Of a DNA stretch of 64,000 nucleotides, positions 34,643 through 42,923 are shown one piece after another (within the stretch, counting starts at the first letter, position 1; each line of letters begins with the position of its first letter). The stretch lies in contig WNZI01000009.1 of the NCBI GenBank assembly GCA_009728235.1, forward strand, positions 1 to 64,000, given 5' to 3'. A model generated the notes under the pieces. It searched no databases and was not told the DNA's origin. It worked only from the letters and a program-made list of their open reading frames with translations. The position numbers and the translations under genes were made by a program. This stretch comes from Vibrio cholerae (GTDB lineage: Bacteria > Actinomycetota > Actinomycetes > Actinomycetales > Micrococcaceae).

Positions 34643-35239
34643 TCAGGGCAGTAGCGAATTGATTTCAGTGATGAATTTCCGGATTTCACGTGGCAGTTGT
34701 TCAGGCTCCACGTCCGCTGTACGCCAGGCTTCAACCCACGGCAAATGCCAGAGGCGCGGGGCACCGCCACCGATATGCGTTGCGAGATCCCGCAACGGCT
34801 TCGGTAGCTTCCCCGGAGCGTCGGCCATGACCGCGAGCCCCAACAGCTCGACCGCCACAGGCGGCGTCGACGTCCACTCGATGAGGGCTCGCTGTGCGGC
34901 TTCCAATCCGTTCTTACTAGAGCGGCATACCAAGAGCACCCGCGGCTCAGCACCGGCGTCGCCGGTTACGGGCCAGTAGTGGTGAGTGGGTCGAGATCCC
35001 TCAATCAGCCGCGAGACGGTGGTCTCGCCTGCCCCGCCGTGGCTTCCGACAACCCAGAGCGCGGCGGTTCCCAAGACCTGCCGGCGGGGAAGGCGATCGG
35101 CGGCGTCCGGTGCGGAGATCCCGCCCTGAGGGAGAGCCGCACCTGTCAGTGGAGGTAATGAAACTGGCGCAGCCTCCGCCTCAGCCGGTGGCACCACAGG
35201 TGTCACGGCGGCAATCCAGGCGTTCTGCTGCTGATTCAT
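34643..35239 (-). CDS. DUF6668-like P-loop protein
   Basis: 198 residues. After a Pro-rich N-terminus the sequence LWVVGSHGGAGETTVSRLI (about 76-94) looks like a Walker A variant in which Glu replaces the usual Lys-containing GKT (GGAGETT). Further strand-like segments (RVLLVCRSS, VAVELLGLAVMADAPGKLP, LWHLPWVEAWR) resemble a MinD/SIMIBI fold, and the family name I associate with this is DUF6668. Without the Lys it may not hydrolyse ATP. ATG 35239 follows AAAGGGGGGAG. It is first in the minus-strand transfer operon and probably assists channel assembly or DNA processing. Confidence 0.75.
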   Translation of the reverse strand: MNQQQNAWIAAVTPVVPPAEAEAAPVSLPPLTGAALPQGGISAPDAADRLPRRQVLGTAALWVVGSHGGAGETTVSRLIEGSRPTHHYWPVTGDAGAEPRVLLVCRSSKNGLEAAQRALIEWTSTPPVAVELLGLAVMADAPGKLPKPLRDLATHIGGGAPRLWHLPWVEAWRTADVEPEQLPREIRKFITEINSLLP

Positions 35240-35325
35240 AACTCCCCCTTTCGAATCGAGGATGATCCTATAAGGCATTGGTGACGATCCACGTTCTGCC
35301 GTCCTTACAGCTTAGAGGATCGTCT

Positions 35326-35371
35326 TGTTTTGTCTACATGACCCTGTTTTGTCTGTTTGAGTGTGTATTAT
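35326..35371 (+). promoter_or_regulatory. Direct repeats and -10 box before the HTH gene
   Basis: TGTTTTGTCT occurs at 35326-35335 and again at 35345-35354, a 19-bp period. TATTAT (35366-35371) lies 6 bp before ATG 35378, where transcription would start at or near the A of the start codon, so the mRNA may be leaderless. The repeats could be binding sites for the HTH protein itself or for the divergent transfer operon regulator. Confidence 0.5.
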
Positions 35372-35377
35372 GTGGCG

Positions 35378-35713
35378 ATGGAAGGTGTACAGCTCGTGGG
35401 AGTTTTGGATGACCGGTTTGCAGAGTTACCGGAGAACCTGACCATCGAACAACTGGCGGACGTGCTCGGCGTTAAGCGGGCTACCGCCTATCAGTGGCTC
35501 AACCGCGGAGTGGTGCCCGCTTACAAGCTCGGCGGAACGTGGATCATCTTCCGCGACGAGGTACGGGACCACCTGGTGAAGTCCCGCAACGTCCAATCCG
35601 CACCCGATGTGTCGACAGAAATACCAGCAGACAAGTCGGCACAGTCGACGGCCGAAAGCGCGGCGGATGAACCAGTAAAGGCACCGTCCGAGCCGGAGCA
35701 TGACCCGCAATAA
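35378..35713 (+). CDS. Excisionase-type HTH DNA-binding protein
   Basis: 111 residues. The N-terminal winged HTH reads LTIEQLADVLGVKRATAYQW and the wing is YKLGGTWIIFRDEVRDHLVK, typical of the HTH_17/BldC-like family. An acidic Ser/Ala/Pro tail follows. It lies between the divergent transfer operons and is the natural candidate regulator for both. The same type of HTH is found at 45039-45509 fused to an Lsr2-type domain, with similar wing residues KLGGSWLILRDDVKEHL. Confidence 0.85.
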   Translation: MEGVQLVGVLDDRFAELPENLTIEQLADVLGVKRATAYQWLNRGVVPAYKLGGTWIIFRDEVRDHLVKSRNVQSAPDVSTEIPADKSAQSTAESAADEPVKAPSEPEHDPQ

Positions 35714-35734
35714 GGTGTACCCAGGGGGAACAGG

Positions 35735-36805
35735 TTGAAGTCAAAAGGTCTCATTTATACCGCGCTGGCACTGGTGCCCGCGCTCTTCTTCGGGCTGATC
35801 CTCGTGGTCGTTCTGATGAGCGGTAGCGAACAACCCGCCGCAGCGGGCGACTGCACCCCCGCCAACAGCTCCGACGTCGATCCGGCGAATCTGCCCACCG
35901 AGGACGTCGCCGGCTATTCCGGTGAACAGCTGGTCAACGCGGCACTAATCGTCAACGCTGGCAAAGCCCTGAACTTGAGCGTGAAGGGCCAGACCATCGG
36001 CGTCATGACGGCCATGGGTGAATCTACCCTTCAGGTACTCGACCGCGGAGACGGACCCGGACCTGACTCCCGAGGACTCTTCCAGCAGCGCGACAACGGC
36101 GCGTGGGGTTCCTACGAAGACCGCATGAACCCAACGACCAGTGCAACCAACTTCTTCAAAGCGCTGCAAGCAGTCGAAGGGTGGGAGTCTCTTGCGCCCA
36201 CCGAGGCCGCGCACAAGGTTCAGCGAAACGCAGACCCCTTCCACTATGAAAAATACTGGGCCGACGCCGTCCAGATCGTTGCGGCAGTAGCCGACATCGA
36301 CGGCCTCGAGACGTGTCTTGGAGGTGGCACTGGCCAGCCGATCGGAGCGGGCGATGACTTGCCCTGGTCAACTTCCGCCTTTTGTCCCATCGGTGGCTCA
36401 TGCCCGCCCGGAGCCGTATCACCGCTGGGCATGTACAACCGCGAGTGCACTGACTTCGCTCTCTGGCGGTTGAACGCCGCAGCCGGCGTCACAAGCGACC
36501 CGTGGAAGTACCACAACTCAGATCTCGCTCTTGGCAACGCCGAAACGTGGATCGGTGCGTGGCAGCGCCAAGGCTGGGCAACGGGACAGGAGCCTCGCAT
36601 CAACGCGGTCGCCTACTACGCCGCCAACGTCGGCGGCGCAGGCTCCGTGGGACACGTCGCGTGGGTAACAGCCATCAACGACGACGGCACCGTGGCGATC
36701 GAGGAATACAACGGTCAAGCCCCGCCCAACGATCACCAGTACGGCTCGCGCACCATCCAGGCCGACGAGGTCAGTGCGTACCTCTACTTCCCCGGCGACG
36801 ACTAA
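35735..36805 (+). CDS. CHAP-domain peptidoglycan hydrolase of the transfer system
   Basis: 356 residues from TTG 35735, preceded by AGGGGGAA. The order is a membrane anchor (about 6-29), a lysozyme-like region (about 50-190) with GQTIGVMTAMGESTL and SRGLFQQRDNGAWGS, and a C-terminal CHAP amidase/endopeptidase domain (about 225-350). CHAP has catalytic Cys in RECTDFALWRLN and His in GSVGHVAWVTAI. It is the VirB1-like wall-opening enzyme that lets the channel pass through the peptidoglycan. It begins 21 bp after the HTH gene and is followed by a lipoprotein gene, so these form the plus-strand transfer operon. Confidence 0.9.
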   Translation: MKSKGLIYTALALVPALFFGLILVVVLMSGSEQPAAAGDCTPANSSDVDPANLPTEDVAGYSGEQLVNAALIVNAGKALNLSVKGQTIGVMTAMGESTLQVLDRGDGPGPDSRGLFQQRDNGAWGSYEDRMNPTTSATNFFKALQAVEGWESLAPTEAAHKVQRNADPFHYEKYWADAVQIVAAVADIDGLETCLGGGTGQPIGAGDDLPWSTSAFCPIGGSCPPGAVSPLGMYNRECTDFALWRLNAAAGVTSDPWKYHNSDLALGNAETWIGAWQRQGWATGQEPRINAVAYYAANVGGAGSVGHVAWVTAINDDGTVAIEEYNGQAPPNDHQYGSRTIQADEVSAYLYFPGDD

Positions 36806-36829
36806 GCCGATCACAAAGGAGATCCCCTG

Positions 36830-37435
36830 ATGAATCCCGCCGCGCAGCAATACCAAGGCACACACCGCCACCTGAGCGGACACGGGCGCCGCCCGTCCTA
36901 CGTCCGCGTCAGCGCCGTCGCTCTCACCGCAGCGTCACTGCTGCTGTGTACCGCCTGTTTCGGTGGTGACCGTACAGGGGCCACCACCGAGGAAACCACT
37001 CCCGCGGCCGAGCCGAGCCCGACCAGTACCTACACGCCCTCGCAAAGTGTCGGAGACGGCCCGCAGGCACCAGAAACCAATGTGCCGGCAAGCCCCAAAT
37101 GGCTCCCCGGCGACGAAGACGCGGCGAAGGAAACCGCCGTGAACGCGCTTACCGATTTCGCCCGTCCCACCGTCGAGGAAACCCAGTGGGCGAACGACTT
37201 TGCGCGATGGCTCACCCCCGAAGCCACCACCGCCTATTCCGCCGTCGACCCCGCGAACGTGCCCGTCACCGAGATCACGGGACCGGCGACCCTCGACGTC
37301 GATCCCGCCAACGGGTTCGGCGTTATCGCGACCGTGCCGACCGACGTCGGCCCGTACCGTGTGCAGCTGCTCCGTCAAAGCCAGGACGAGCCGTGGAAGG
37401 TCAATCGTCTCTACCCGCCCGAGGGCGTCAACTAA
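36830..37435 (+). CDS. Lipoprotein of the transfer operon
   Basis: 201 residues. The signal sequence VALTAASLLLCTACFGG has a lipobox (C-T-A-C, Cys near residue 43) after an unusually long basic N-terminus. A Thr/Pro/Glu-rich linker is followed by a compact domain (about 95-200) ending YRVQLLRQSQDEPWKVNRLY, similar in design to the NTF2-like end of the gene at 33538. It is likely to be anchored outside the membrane and part of the channel. It overlaps no other gene; AAAGGAGAT precedes ATG 36830. Confidence 0.75.
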   Translation: MNPAAQQYQGTHRHLSGHGRRPSYVRVSAVALTAASLLLCTACFGGDRTGATTEETTPAAEPSPTSTYTPSQSVGDGPQAPETNVPASPKWLPGDEDAAKETAVNALTDFARPTVEETQWANDFARWLTPEATTAYSAVDPANVPVTEITGPATLDVDPANGFGVIATVPTDVGPYRVQLLRQSQDEPWKVNRLYPPEGVN

Positions 37436-37493
37436 TCCCCAGCTACGCCACCAGCTCTTTACCGATCCGCCTCTGACGTAAAGGAACACCAGC

Positions 37494-38987
37494 ATGACCA
37501 CCAACCCAGCCGACGTCTCAGACTTCCCTCAGATCCGCGCCATCGTCCGTGCCAACGGCACCGGAGAAGTCGTCATCGCAGGGAACTCCCGCCCCATCAC
37601 CGCGGCCGATGAGACCGCGCTACGCCGAGAATCAATGACCGTCATCACGGCCCAGGCGAACGTGTTGAACCGGCCTGTTCGCGTCTACACCGAAGGCCCG
37701 GAAGGCAAGGGCGAGCTGATCGTCCACCCCAACGGGAACATCGAGGAAGTCGCACCCGAAACCAAGAACCGCCGCCGTCGCTCCGAGTCGCCGGCGACCT
37801 CACCGACCAAGCCCCGCACCGTCGAGAACGACGCACCCGCACCGATCTTCACGCCAGCCGGCGCGGCCCAAACGGCCACGAGCCGACCCGCAGAGCGGCC
37901 GGAACGCTCGACGCCTGCGCCACCACCCATCAGCTCCGTACCGGGCTCCGCGGCAAGCTCACAGCCTGCGCCGAGCACCGATCCCACGCCTGCCCCAGCT
38001 GGCCCTGTGGACCCCGTTAAGGACGCTCCAACGCGCCGCAGTCTGAAGGACACGTCCTTCCTCGTGAGCGAACCGGTCATGGAGCCAGCCACCCGAGGGT
38101 GGCGGGGAGCAATGTCGAGACTTGGCTTCCGCATGGCCCCGTCAGCAGACGAGCTGGCAGAGCGCGACGACATCAGAGTTGTCAGTCAGCACTGGCCCGG
38201 TCCCCGCCTCATCGCCGTTGTGAACCGCAAAGGTGGAGCCAATAAAACACCCACCGTCGTCATGCTCAGTGCAATCCTCGCCCGCTACAGTGGCGCATCA
38301 ACCTGCGCGTGGGACAACAACGAGTCCCAAGGCACCCTGGGATGGCGCACCGAGAAAGGAGCACACGACCGAAGCGTGCTGGATCTCATCGACTCCTCCC
38401 AGCAGCTCCTCTCCCCCGAAACCAACGCAGCCGAGATTGCCAAGTTCGTCCACCACCAGACCGTCGACAAGTTCGACGTCCTGCGCTCAGATGAGGATGA
38501 GGAAGGCGACCACGAGGTCACCGCCGAGGAAGTCGACATCGCCCACCAGGTACTCACCCGCTACTACCGGCTGATCGTCATGGACTCAGGCAACACCGCC
38601 CGGGCCGCGAACTGGCGGCGGATGATCCACCACACCAACCAGCTCGTCGTTCCCGTGACAGCCGTTGAAGACCGGGCCGAAGCCGCACGCCTGACACTCC
38701 AAACCCTCATCGCCCGCGGCGGCCACGACGCCGAACTGGCACGCAACGCGGTAGTCATCGTCTCCGAATCAACCGACGCCAAACGCAGCATGTCCGGTGA
38801 TGCTCTGAAGCGAGCAAAGCAGGAGGCCCGCCGCATCGCGGACGGATTCGAGCCCTACGTCCGCTCCGTCGTCCGCATCCCCTACGACCCAGCGTTGGTC
38901 AACGGCCCGATCCGCTACGAGGCGCTGCGCCCCGAAACGCAGCGTGCATGGCTTGCGGCCGCAGCGGCCGTCGCCCGAGGGTTCTAA
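37494..38987 (+). CDS. MinD/ParA-like ATPase of the transfer operon
   Basis: 497 residues. A small N-terminal domain (about 1-80) with repeated strand patterns (IRAIVRANGTGEVVIAGN, GELIVHPNGNIEEVAPE) and a Pro/Ala-rich linker precede the ATPase domain. This has a deviant Walker A NRKGGANKTPT (about 243-253), where GGANKT replaces GGVGKT, and a signature YRLIVMDSGNTAR. It resembles SIMIBI ATPases encoded in actinobacterial conjugation clusters, which may position the transfer machine at the pole. The missing Gly before Lys could change ATP turnover. It is the third gene of the plus-strand operon and is not the partition ParA. Confidence 0.85.
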   Translation: MTTNPADVSDFPQIRAIVRANGTGEVVIAGNSRPITAADETALRRESMTVITAQANVLNRPVRVYTEGPEGKGELIVHPNGNIEEVAPETKNRRRRSESPATSPTKPRTVENDAPAPIFTPAGAAQTATSRPAERPERSTPAPPPISSVPGSAASSQPAPSTDPTPAPAGPVDPVKDAPTRRSLKDTSFLVSEPVMEPATRGWRGAMSRLGFRMAPSADELAERDDIRVVSQHWPGPRLIAVVNRKGGANKTPTVVMLSAILARYSGASTCAWDNNESQGTLGWRTEKGAHDRSVLDLIDSSQQLLSPETNAAEIAKFVHHQTVDKFDVLRSDEDEEGDHEVTAEEVDIAHQVLTRYYRLIVMDSGNTARAANWRRMIHHTNQLVVPVTAVEDRAEAARLTLQTLIARGGHDAELARNAVVIVSESTDAKRSMSGDALKRAKQEARRIADGFEPYVRSVVRIPYDPALVNGPIRYEALRPETQRAWLAAAAAVARGF

Positions 38988-39011
38988 CCCTCGATCAGGC
39001 CAAAGAAAAAA

Positions 39012-39057
39012 GCAGCCGACGCTCTACGTGAATGGGGTTACACGGAGCGTCGGCTGC
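39012..39057 (-). terminator. Hairpin terminator between convergent genes
   Basis: GCAGCCGACGCTC (39012-39024) pairs perfectly with GAGCGTCGGCTGC (39045-39057). On the minus strand it is followed by a T6 run, so it is a good intrinsic terminator for the minus-strand genes, and it also bounds the ATPase gene ending at 38987. Confidence 0.88.
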
Positions 39058-39096
39058 TTCTGTTCAACGACATACCCGCTCCCGCTGGGTCTCAAA

Positions 39097-39423
39097 CTAC
39101 GACGAGGCACCAAAACGGTCTTTGACGGAGATCTCGCGGCGGCTGCACTGACCCGGTAACACCCACGCCTCACGCGCCCGCGAGAACTCGACCCACTGTG
39201 CGAAGACCTCACTGGCCGTCCACGCCATCGCGAACCCCCGCATCGTCTGTTTCCGGCCATCTGGGTAGGACAGCTCCAACCAAATCGGCAAAGCCTTGGC
39301 AGGCTCCGTCACGTCACCAGTGGGAGCGTCCAGCTGCACGGCAGGCCGGAAACGATCCGTACTCGGCGGGATGCCATGCCAGCCTGGGCGCGGTGCGTGA
39401 GTTGATTCGGGAGGCATCGGCAC
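39097..39423 (-). CDS. Small hypothetical protein, about 108 residues
   Basis: No family assigned. The core WLELSYPDGRKQTMRGFAMA and AREAWVLPGQCSRREI reads as a small beta-rich domain of the type found in replication- or transfer-associated accessory genes. The start may be GTG 39423 or ATG 39417. It is last in a minus-strand series of at least five small genes (39097-40966), closed by the terminator at 39012. Confidence 0.55.
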   Translation of the reverse strand: MPMPPESTHAPRPGWHGIPPSTDRFRPAVQLDAPTGDVTEPAKALPIWLELSYPDGRKQTMRGFAMAWTASEVFAQWVEFSRAREAWVLPGQCSRREISVKDRFGASS

Positions 39424-39480
39424 ACCGTATCGGCCCGCCCCGACAAACAGCCTGCGGCGGCAGAGAGTCGCTACCAGGCG

Positions 39481-39849
39481 CTAGCCGAGACCTGCACTCT
39501 TCGCGCCGCCTGCGACTGCGTCGACGTACTGCCGCAACGATGGCACCCATGCCACGAGCTGGTCGACGTCGTTCCAACCGACGATCAGGCGGAACCCCAT
39601 CTGTGGCTGCGCATAGTTCCGTACCCGCCGTCGTTCGACGGTCACGGAGTACGGGACGTCGAGCGCGTCAAGACTCTCGCTGAGCTCCGAGACGCCGCGC
39701 TGCCATCCCTCGCTGCCATCCATCCGCCAGATAGACCAACCTGATGCCTTGTCGAGTCGAAACGCACCGACCCGCACGAGACCGACAAACACCCGCTGTG
39801 CAGTGCGCTGCTCAGGGCTCAACGCCACCGAATCAGCCTCTATCGGCAT
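39481..39849 (-). CDS. Small hypothetical protein, about 122 residues
   Basis: No known domain. The sequence has alternating strands and helices (LVRVGAFRLDKASGWSIWRM, PQMGFRLIVGWNDVDQLVAW). It overlaps the 47-codon gene upstream by 17 bp, so is probably co-translated. The function is unknown. No membrane segment. Confidence 0.55.
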   Translation of the reverse strand: MPIEADSVALSPEQRTAQRVFVGLVRVGAFRLDKASGWSIWRMDGSEGWQRGVSELSESLDALDVPYSVTVERRRVRNYAQPQMGFRLIVGWNDVDQLVAWVPSLRQYVDAVAGGAKSAGLG

Positions 39850-39976
39850 GGATAGCGATGAGCTGATACCCCGCCGGCACTTCTAAGGCCAGTTGAGCCT
39901 TCGCTTCCTCATAAGTCGCTGCCTCCGCGCTCACTTGATCGAGCGTTTCACCCCGAATGACTCCAGTGACGATCAC
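39833..39976 (-). CDS. 47-residue small protein
   Basis: A short frame from GTG 39976 to TGA 39833 encodes MIVTGVIRGETLDQVSAEAA and continues to LIAIHADRG. Its GTG overlaps the stop of the gene ending at 39973 (GTGA), a clear coupling signal, and its end overlaps the start of the 39849 gene. The sequence has plausible secondary structure and normal codon use. The function is unknown. Confidence 0.55.
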   Translation of the reverse strand: MIVTGVIRGETLDQVSAEAATYEEAKAQLALEVPAGYQLIAIHADRG

Positions 39977-40680
39977 TGAGTGGCCCTGCGACTGACGGAG
40001 GAAGAACCTCCGGGCCGAGGTGGCGGGTCAACACTCTCAAGCGCTGTTTCAGTGGCATGAATGACCTCATCGAGAAGTGCAGGGGAGGAGATTTCAGACC
40101 TTAATCGCTTGTAGATCGCAAGGTGAGCTGTTAGGAGTTCGTTGAGGGGAGACGAATTACCGCTCCGGTCAGTAACAATCTCGTATTCCCTTCCATCAAC
40201 CTGAGCAAAGATCCTCGCACGCGGAGGATTTACAAACTCATCTTTTTCAGAAACTGGAAACGCTTCCACCTGGCCTGCAATTACGCGGAACGGACCAAAA
40301 GTCTCGTCGGCATATGTAGCCAACGAATCAGACCAAGAACCACTATTAATCATCGTGGTTATTCCAGGCAGATCCAATGCAGCACGTACATCGACTCCTG
40401 CGACGTACACAGGTGTTTCAGTTTCCATAGTGTCCGACTCCGACAACCCTTCCATGGGATCTTCCGAAGCAGCGCGGCTTCCCATGTCGCCAGAAGGATT
40501 GCGTTGGGACTCCGACGTGGTCTTTGGGGTGTCCTTGCCAGGGACAACCCCAGCCTCCTGCAAAGTCTCAGTCGGGGCGGGTTCCGTCGTGGTTTTCGGA
40601 ACGCGATAGAGAGAGCGCATGAGCAAGCTATTGAACAGGTCCGCGAAGAACGAATCCTTCTTAACCAGTGGTGCCGCCAC
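39973..40680 (-). CDS. Hypothetical protein, 235 residues
   Basis: It starts with a short hydrophobic helix region (FFADLFNSLLMRSLYRVPK), then a disordered Thr/Ser/Glu-rich linker (about 30-90) and a C-terminal ordered part (YVAGVDVRAALDLPGITTMI, RARIFAQVDGREYEIVTDRS). The base composition is visibly less GC-rich than its neighbours, which suggests a different origin. It overlaps the upstream membrane-protein gene by 20 bp. The function is unknown. Confidence 0.6.
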   Translation of the reverse strand: MAAPLVKKDSFFADLFNSLLMRSLYRVPKTTTEPAPTETLQEAGVVPGKDTPKTTSESQRNPSGDMGSRAASEDPMEGLSESDTMETETPVYVAGVDVRAALDLPGITTMINSGSWSDSLATYADETFGPFRVIAGQVEAFPVSEKDEFVNPPRARIFAQVDGREYEIVTDRSGNSSPLNELLTAHLAIYKRLRSEISSPALLDEVIHATETALESVDPPPRPGGSSSVSRRATQ

Positions 40681-40966
40681 GATCAGACCCTCCTGCCGGA
40701 TGTCGTTCTAGAAGGTTACCCCCGAGCAGCAGGAGCATGCTGAGAGCGGTAATCCCTTGAATAAAAGCCCCGCTCTTCCCGTCAAGAAAGTAGGCGAACG
40801 CCGCGCCCAGCACGGCGAGGATGACAGTAGCAACCAACTGCACCACGACCGCCTGCCCGTAACGGGGGGTATCAGAGGTGATGTCGTGCAGCAGATACAG
40901 CAGCCGGCCAACTCCTACAACAGCGCCACCGGCTCCGCCAGCCAGAATGAGTTCGTAGGCTTCCAT
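40661..40966 (-). CDS. Small membrane protein, about 101 residues
   Basis: Three hydrophobic stretches (LILAGGAGGAVVGVGRLLYL, VVVQLVATVILAVLGAAFAY, GITALSMLLLLGGNLL). No catalytic motif. It is first in the minus-strand unit of small genes and overlaps the next one. The adjacent membrane-linked product suggests the two work together. It could be an entry-exclusion or mating-pair protein, but nothing in the sequence proves this. Confidence 0.55.
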   Translation of the reverse strand: MEAYELILAGGAGGAVVGVGRLLYLLHDITSDTPRYGQAVVVQLVATVILAVLGAAFAYFLDGKSGAFIQGITALSMLLLLGGNLLERHPAGGSDRGGTTG

Positions 40967-41030
40967 CCCGCAACCCTACCGACGCAGACACCCTGGTTCA
41001 GCGCACATCAATGGATCAGTCCACCCCACT

Positions 41031-41239
41031 TCGCTGCGCTCAGCTCACAATCAACGTCTTTTGCTGCTGCCTAGGGAGCGTACGCACTCTCTCCGATGCG
41101 TCTACCGGCTGCGCCGGCCTTAGTGTCCACAACTTTTCCCAGGCGCTTCGCTTATTTCCCGGGAAAACTTCTGGCCCCACGTCCCTACGGGTAGACCCCT
41201 CTCCGTGAGCGCAGCGAGACAAGCTCGCCAGCAGCAAAA
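41031..41239. other. Structured non-coding stretch with interleaved inverted repeats
   Basis: TCGCTGCGCTCA (41031-41042) pairs with TGAGCGCAGCGA (41206-41217), and TTTTGCTGCTG (41059-41069) pairs with CAGCAGCAAAA (41229-41239). The order is A-B-A'-B', so both cannot form as one simple hairpin; this is pseudoknot or switch topology. A further ACTTTTCCC and GGGAAAACT pair lies inside. No convincing coding frame covers the 300 bp at 40967-41263. Confidence 0.55.
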
Positions 41240-41263
41240 ACGATGGGAAGGGCAGGAATCAGC

Positions 41264-41857
41264 GTGGTTCAGCAGATAGCCAATCAGATAGACCTCTTCG
41301 AGGCATTGGAAGCCTCAGAACCCATTACCGCGCCCCTCGGCTTCACCGTGGAGATCTACACCCGCGAGGAGTTCGAGAAGGCCAATAAGCGCTGGTGCTT
41401 CGAGCACGGCGACCTAGGAGCCCGCCCATGCTCCCACATGTGGAGCAGCTGGGCACACGAGTACGGCAAAAACCGCACCATGCACGGCGCACACGAGACG
41501 TTCATGATGACGGCAGACACCCGCTGCGACCACCACCGCCAGAACTGCCAGTGCGTCGGCAGCTTGCTCTACCGCATCTACTGCGACGGCTGCGGACACG
41601 TCACCGCCATCCACGACACCGAAAACGCCGCCGTCGAGGACCACCTAGACAACTGCTGGGCAGGGTGGCGAGATCTCCCCTTCATCACAGCCGCACCCAA
41701 GGACAGCGGCGGATACAGCCACGGAATCCCCAAGGACTACCCCGAGGCATGGAAAGTCGACGGCGCACCCGTCCGCACACGACGCGATGCCATGGCAACC
41801 CGCCACGTCCCCGGGCGCTCACCCTTCGGTGGATACGACACCGGCCACCACGCCTAG
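41264..41857 (+). CDS. Cys-rich protein, DUF6349-like
   Basis: 197 residues from GTG 41264, chosen for the AGGA site upstream (ATG 41243 is an alternative). Several Cys/His pairs (RWCFEHGDLGARPCSHMW, RCDHHRQNCQCVG, YCDGCGHVTAIHD) look like metal-binding clusters. EDHLDNCWAGWRDLP resembles the signature I connect with DUF6349 in actinobacterial plasmids. The exact role is unknown. It is followed by the first of three similar promoter palindromes, so its mRNA ends before the ardC unit. Confidence 0.6.
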   Translation: MVQQIANQIDLFEALEASEPITAPLGFTVEIYTREEFEKANKRWCFEHGDLGARPCSHMWSSWAHEYGKNRTMHGAHETFMMTADTRCDHHRQNCQCVGSLLYRIYCDGCGHVTAIHDTENAAVEDHLDNCWAGWRDLPFITAAPKDSGGYSHGIPKDYPEAWKVDGAPVRTRRDAMATRHVPGRSPFGGYDTGHHA

Positions 41858-41863
41858 AAATTG

Positions 41864-41904
41864 TCTAGCCCCCCTTGAATATAACTGTCTAGGGGGGCTA
41901 GAAT
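41864..41904 (+). promoter_or_regulatory. Promoter-operator 1, before ardC
   Basis: -35 TTGAAT (41875-41880) and -10 TAGAAT (41899-41904) with an 18-bp spacer. Perfect 12-bp arms TCTAGCCCCCCT (41864-41875) and AGGGGGGCTAGA (41891-41902) cover both boxes. The same arrangement recurs at 42837 and 43180. Confidence 0.85.
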
Positions 41905-41941
41905 CAAGCTAAGAAGGTAAGCAGATAAGAGAGGAAGAATC

Positions 41942-42832
41942 ATGGTCGCCAAGAAGGTTACCCGTAAAAGCCCCGAGGATCGCAAGGCAGAAGCAGAAGC
42001 GCTACACGATCAGCTCACCGCCCAAATTGAAGCTCTTACCAGCACGGAAGAATGGGCCAAGTTTTTGCAGTTCGCCCAGTCGTTTCACTCGTACAGCTTC
42101 AACAACCTCATGTTGATTCTCTCGCAGCGTCCTACGGCCACGGCTGTTGCAGGGTTCCGCCAGTGGCAGGACAGGGGGCGACAGGTTCGCAAGGGAGAGA
42201 AGTCGATCAAGATTTTCGGCTACAGCAGCAAGAAAGTGACCGTCGAGAACGTCGAGACCGGTGAGGAAGAAGAAAAGAAGGTGCCCCGCTTTCCTATCCT
42301 CAGCGTCTTCGACATCGATCAGACCGAACCCATTGAGGGCAGCGAAGCCGGAGCGGACTACACCAATCCCGTAACGCGCCTCACGGGCGAAGATGAGGCC
42401 GGAATCAGCGCCAAGGTCACCGTCTACCTTGAATCGCTCGGATGGACCGTGGAGGGCGAGGAGATCCCAGGCGAGACGAACGGCTACACCACCACGGACG
42501 GCAGCAAGCGCGTAGCAGTTGACTCCCGACTCTCCCCCGCACAATCAGCCAAGACCCACGTACACGAAGCCGCCCACGTCCTCATGCACGCCGCCGAGGA
42601 TCACGCCGAGTACGTGGCACACCGAGGCATCAAGGAGACCGAGGCCGAGTCAGTGGCCTACGTCGTCGCCGGGATGCTCGGGCTCGACACCAGCGCCTAC
42701 AGCGTCGGATACATCGCAGGATGGGCAGGGGCAGACCTCGACCTCATCCGCGGTACCGCAGCCAACGTCCTCAGGACCGTCCACACCCTCGCGGACGCAC
42801 TCGCCAGCAGCGACCACGAACTAGCCGCCTAG
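41942..42832 (+). CDS. ardC: ArdC-like anti-restriction protein
   Basis: 296 residues. The N-terminal ssDNA-binding domain (about 18-150: FAQSFHSYSFNNLMLILSQR, GRQVRKGEKSIKIFGY) is followed by a C-terminal zinc metallopeptidase-like domain with HEAAH at 208-212 and EAESVAYVVAGMLGL downstream, as in ArdC/ImmA-IrrE-like proteins. Such proteins protect incoming single-stranded plasmid DNA from restriction in a new host. ATG 41942 is preceded by GAGAGGAAG. It is transcribed from the palindromic promoter at 41864-41904, which may give a burst of expression on entry. Confidence 0.9.
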   Translation: MVAKKVTRKSPEDRKAEAEALHDQLTAQIEALTSTEEWAKFLQFAQSFHSYSFNNLMLILSQRPTATAVAGFRQWQDRGRQVRKGEKSIKIFGYSSKKVTVENVETGEEEEKKVPRFPILSVFDIDQTEPIEGSEAGADYTNPVTRLTGEDEAGISAKVTVYLESLGWTVEGEEIPGETNGYTTTDGSKRVAVDSRLSPAQSAKTHVHEAAHVLMHAAEDHAEYVAHRGIKETEAESVAYVVAGMLGLDTSAYSVGYIAGWAGADLDLIRGTAANVLRTVHTLADALASSDHELAA

Positions 42833-42836
42833 CTTG

Positions 42837-42877
42837 TCTAGTCCCCCTTGACTCTTAGTGTCTAGGGGGGCTAGAAT
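42837..42877 (+). promoter_or_regulatory. Promoter-operator 2, before the glutaredoxin-like gene
   Basis: -35 TTGACT (42848-42853) and -10 TAGAAT (42872-42877), spacer 18 bp. The palindrome arms TCTAGTCCCCCT and AGGGGGGCTAGA have one mismatch. It lies 5 bp after the ardC stop, so the next gene has its own control. Confidence 0.85.
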
Positions 42878-42923
42878 CCCTCTACGAAACGAGTCCCGGT
42901 AAGGAGTAGGAGAGACTGCCGCT

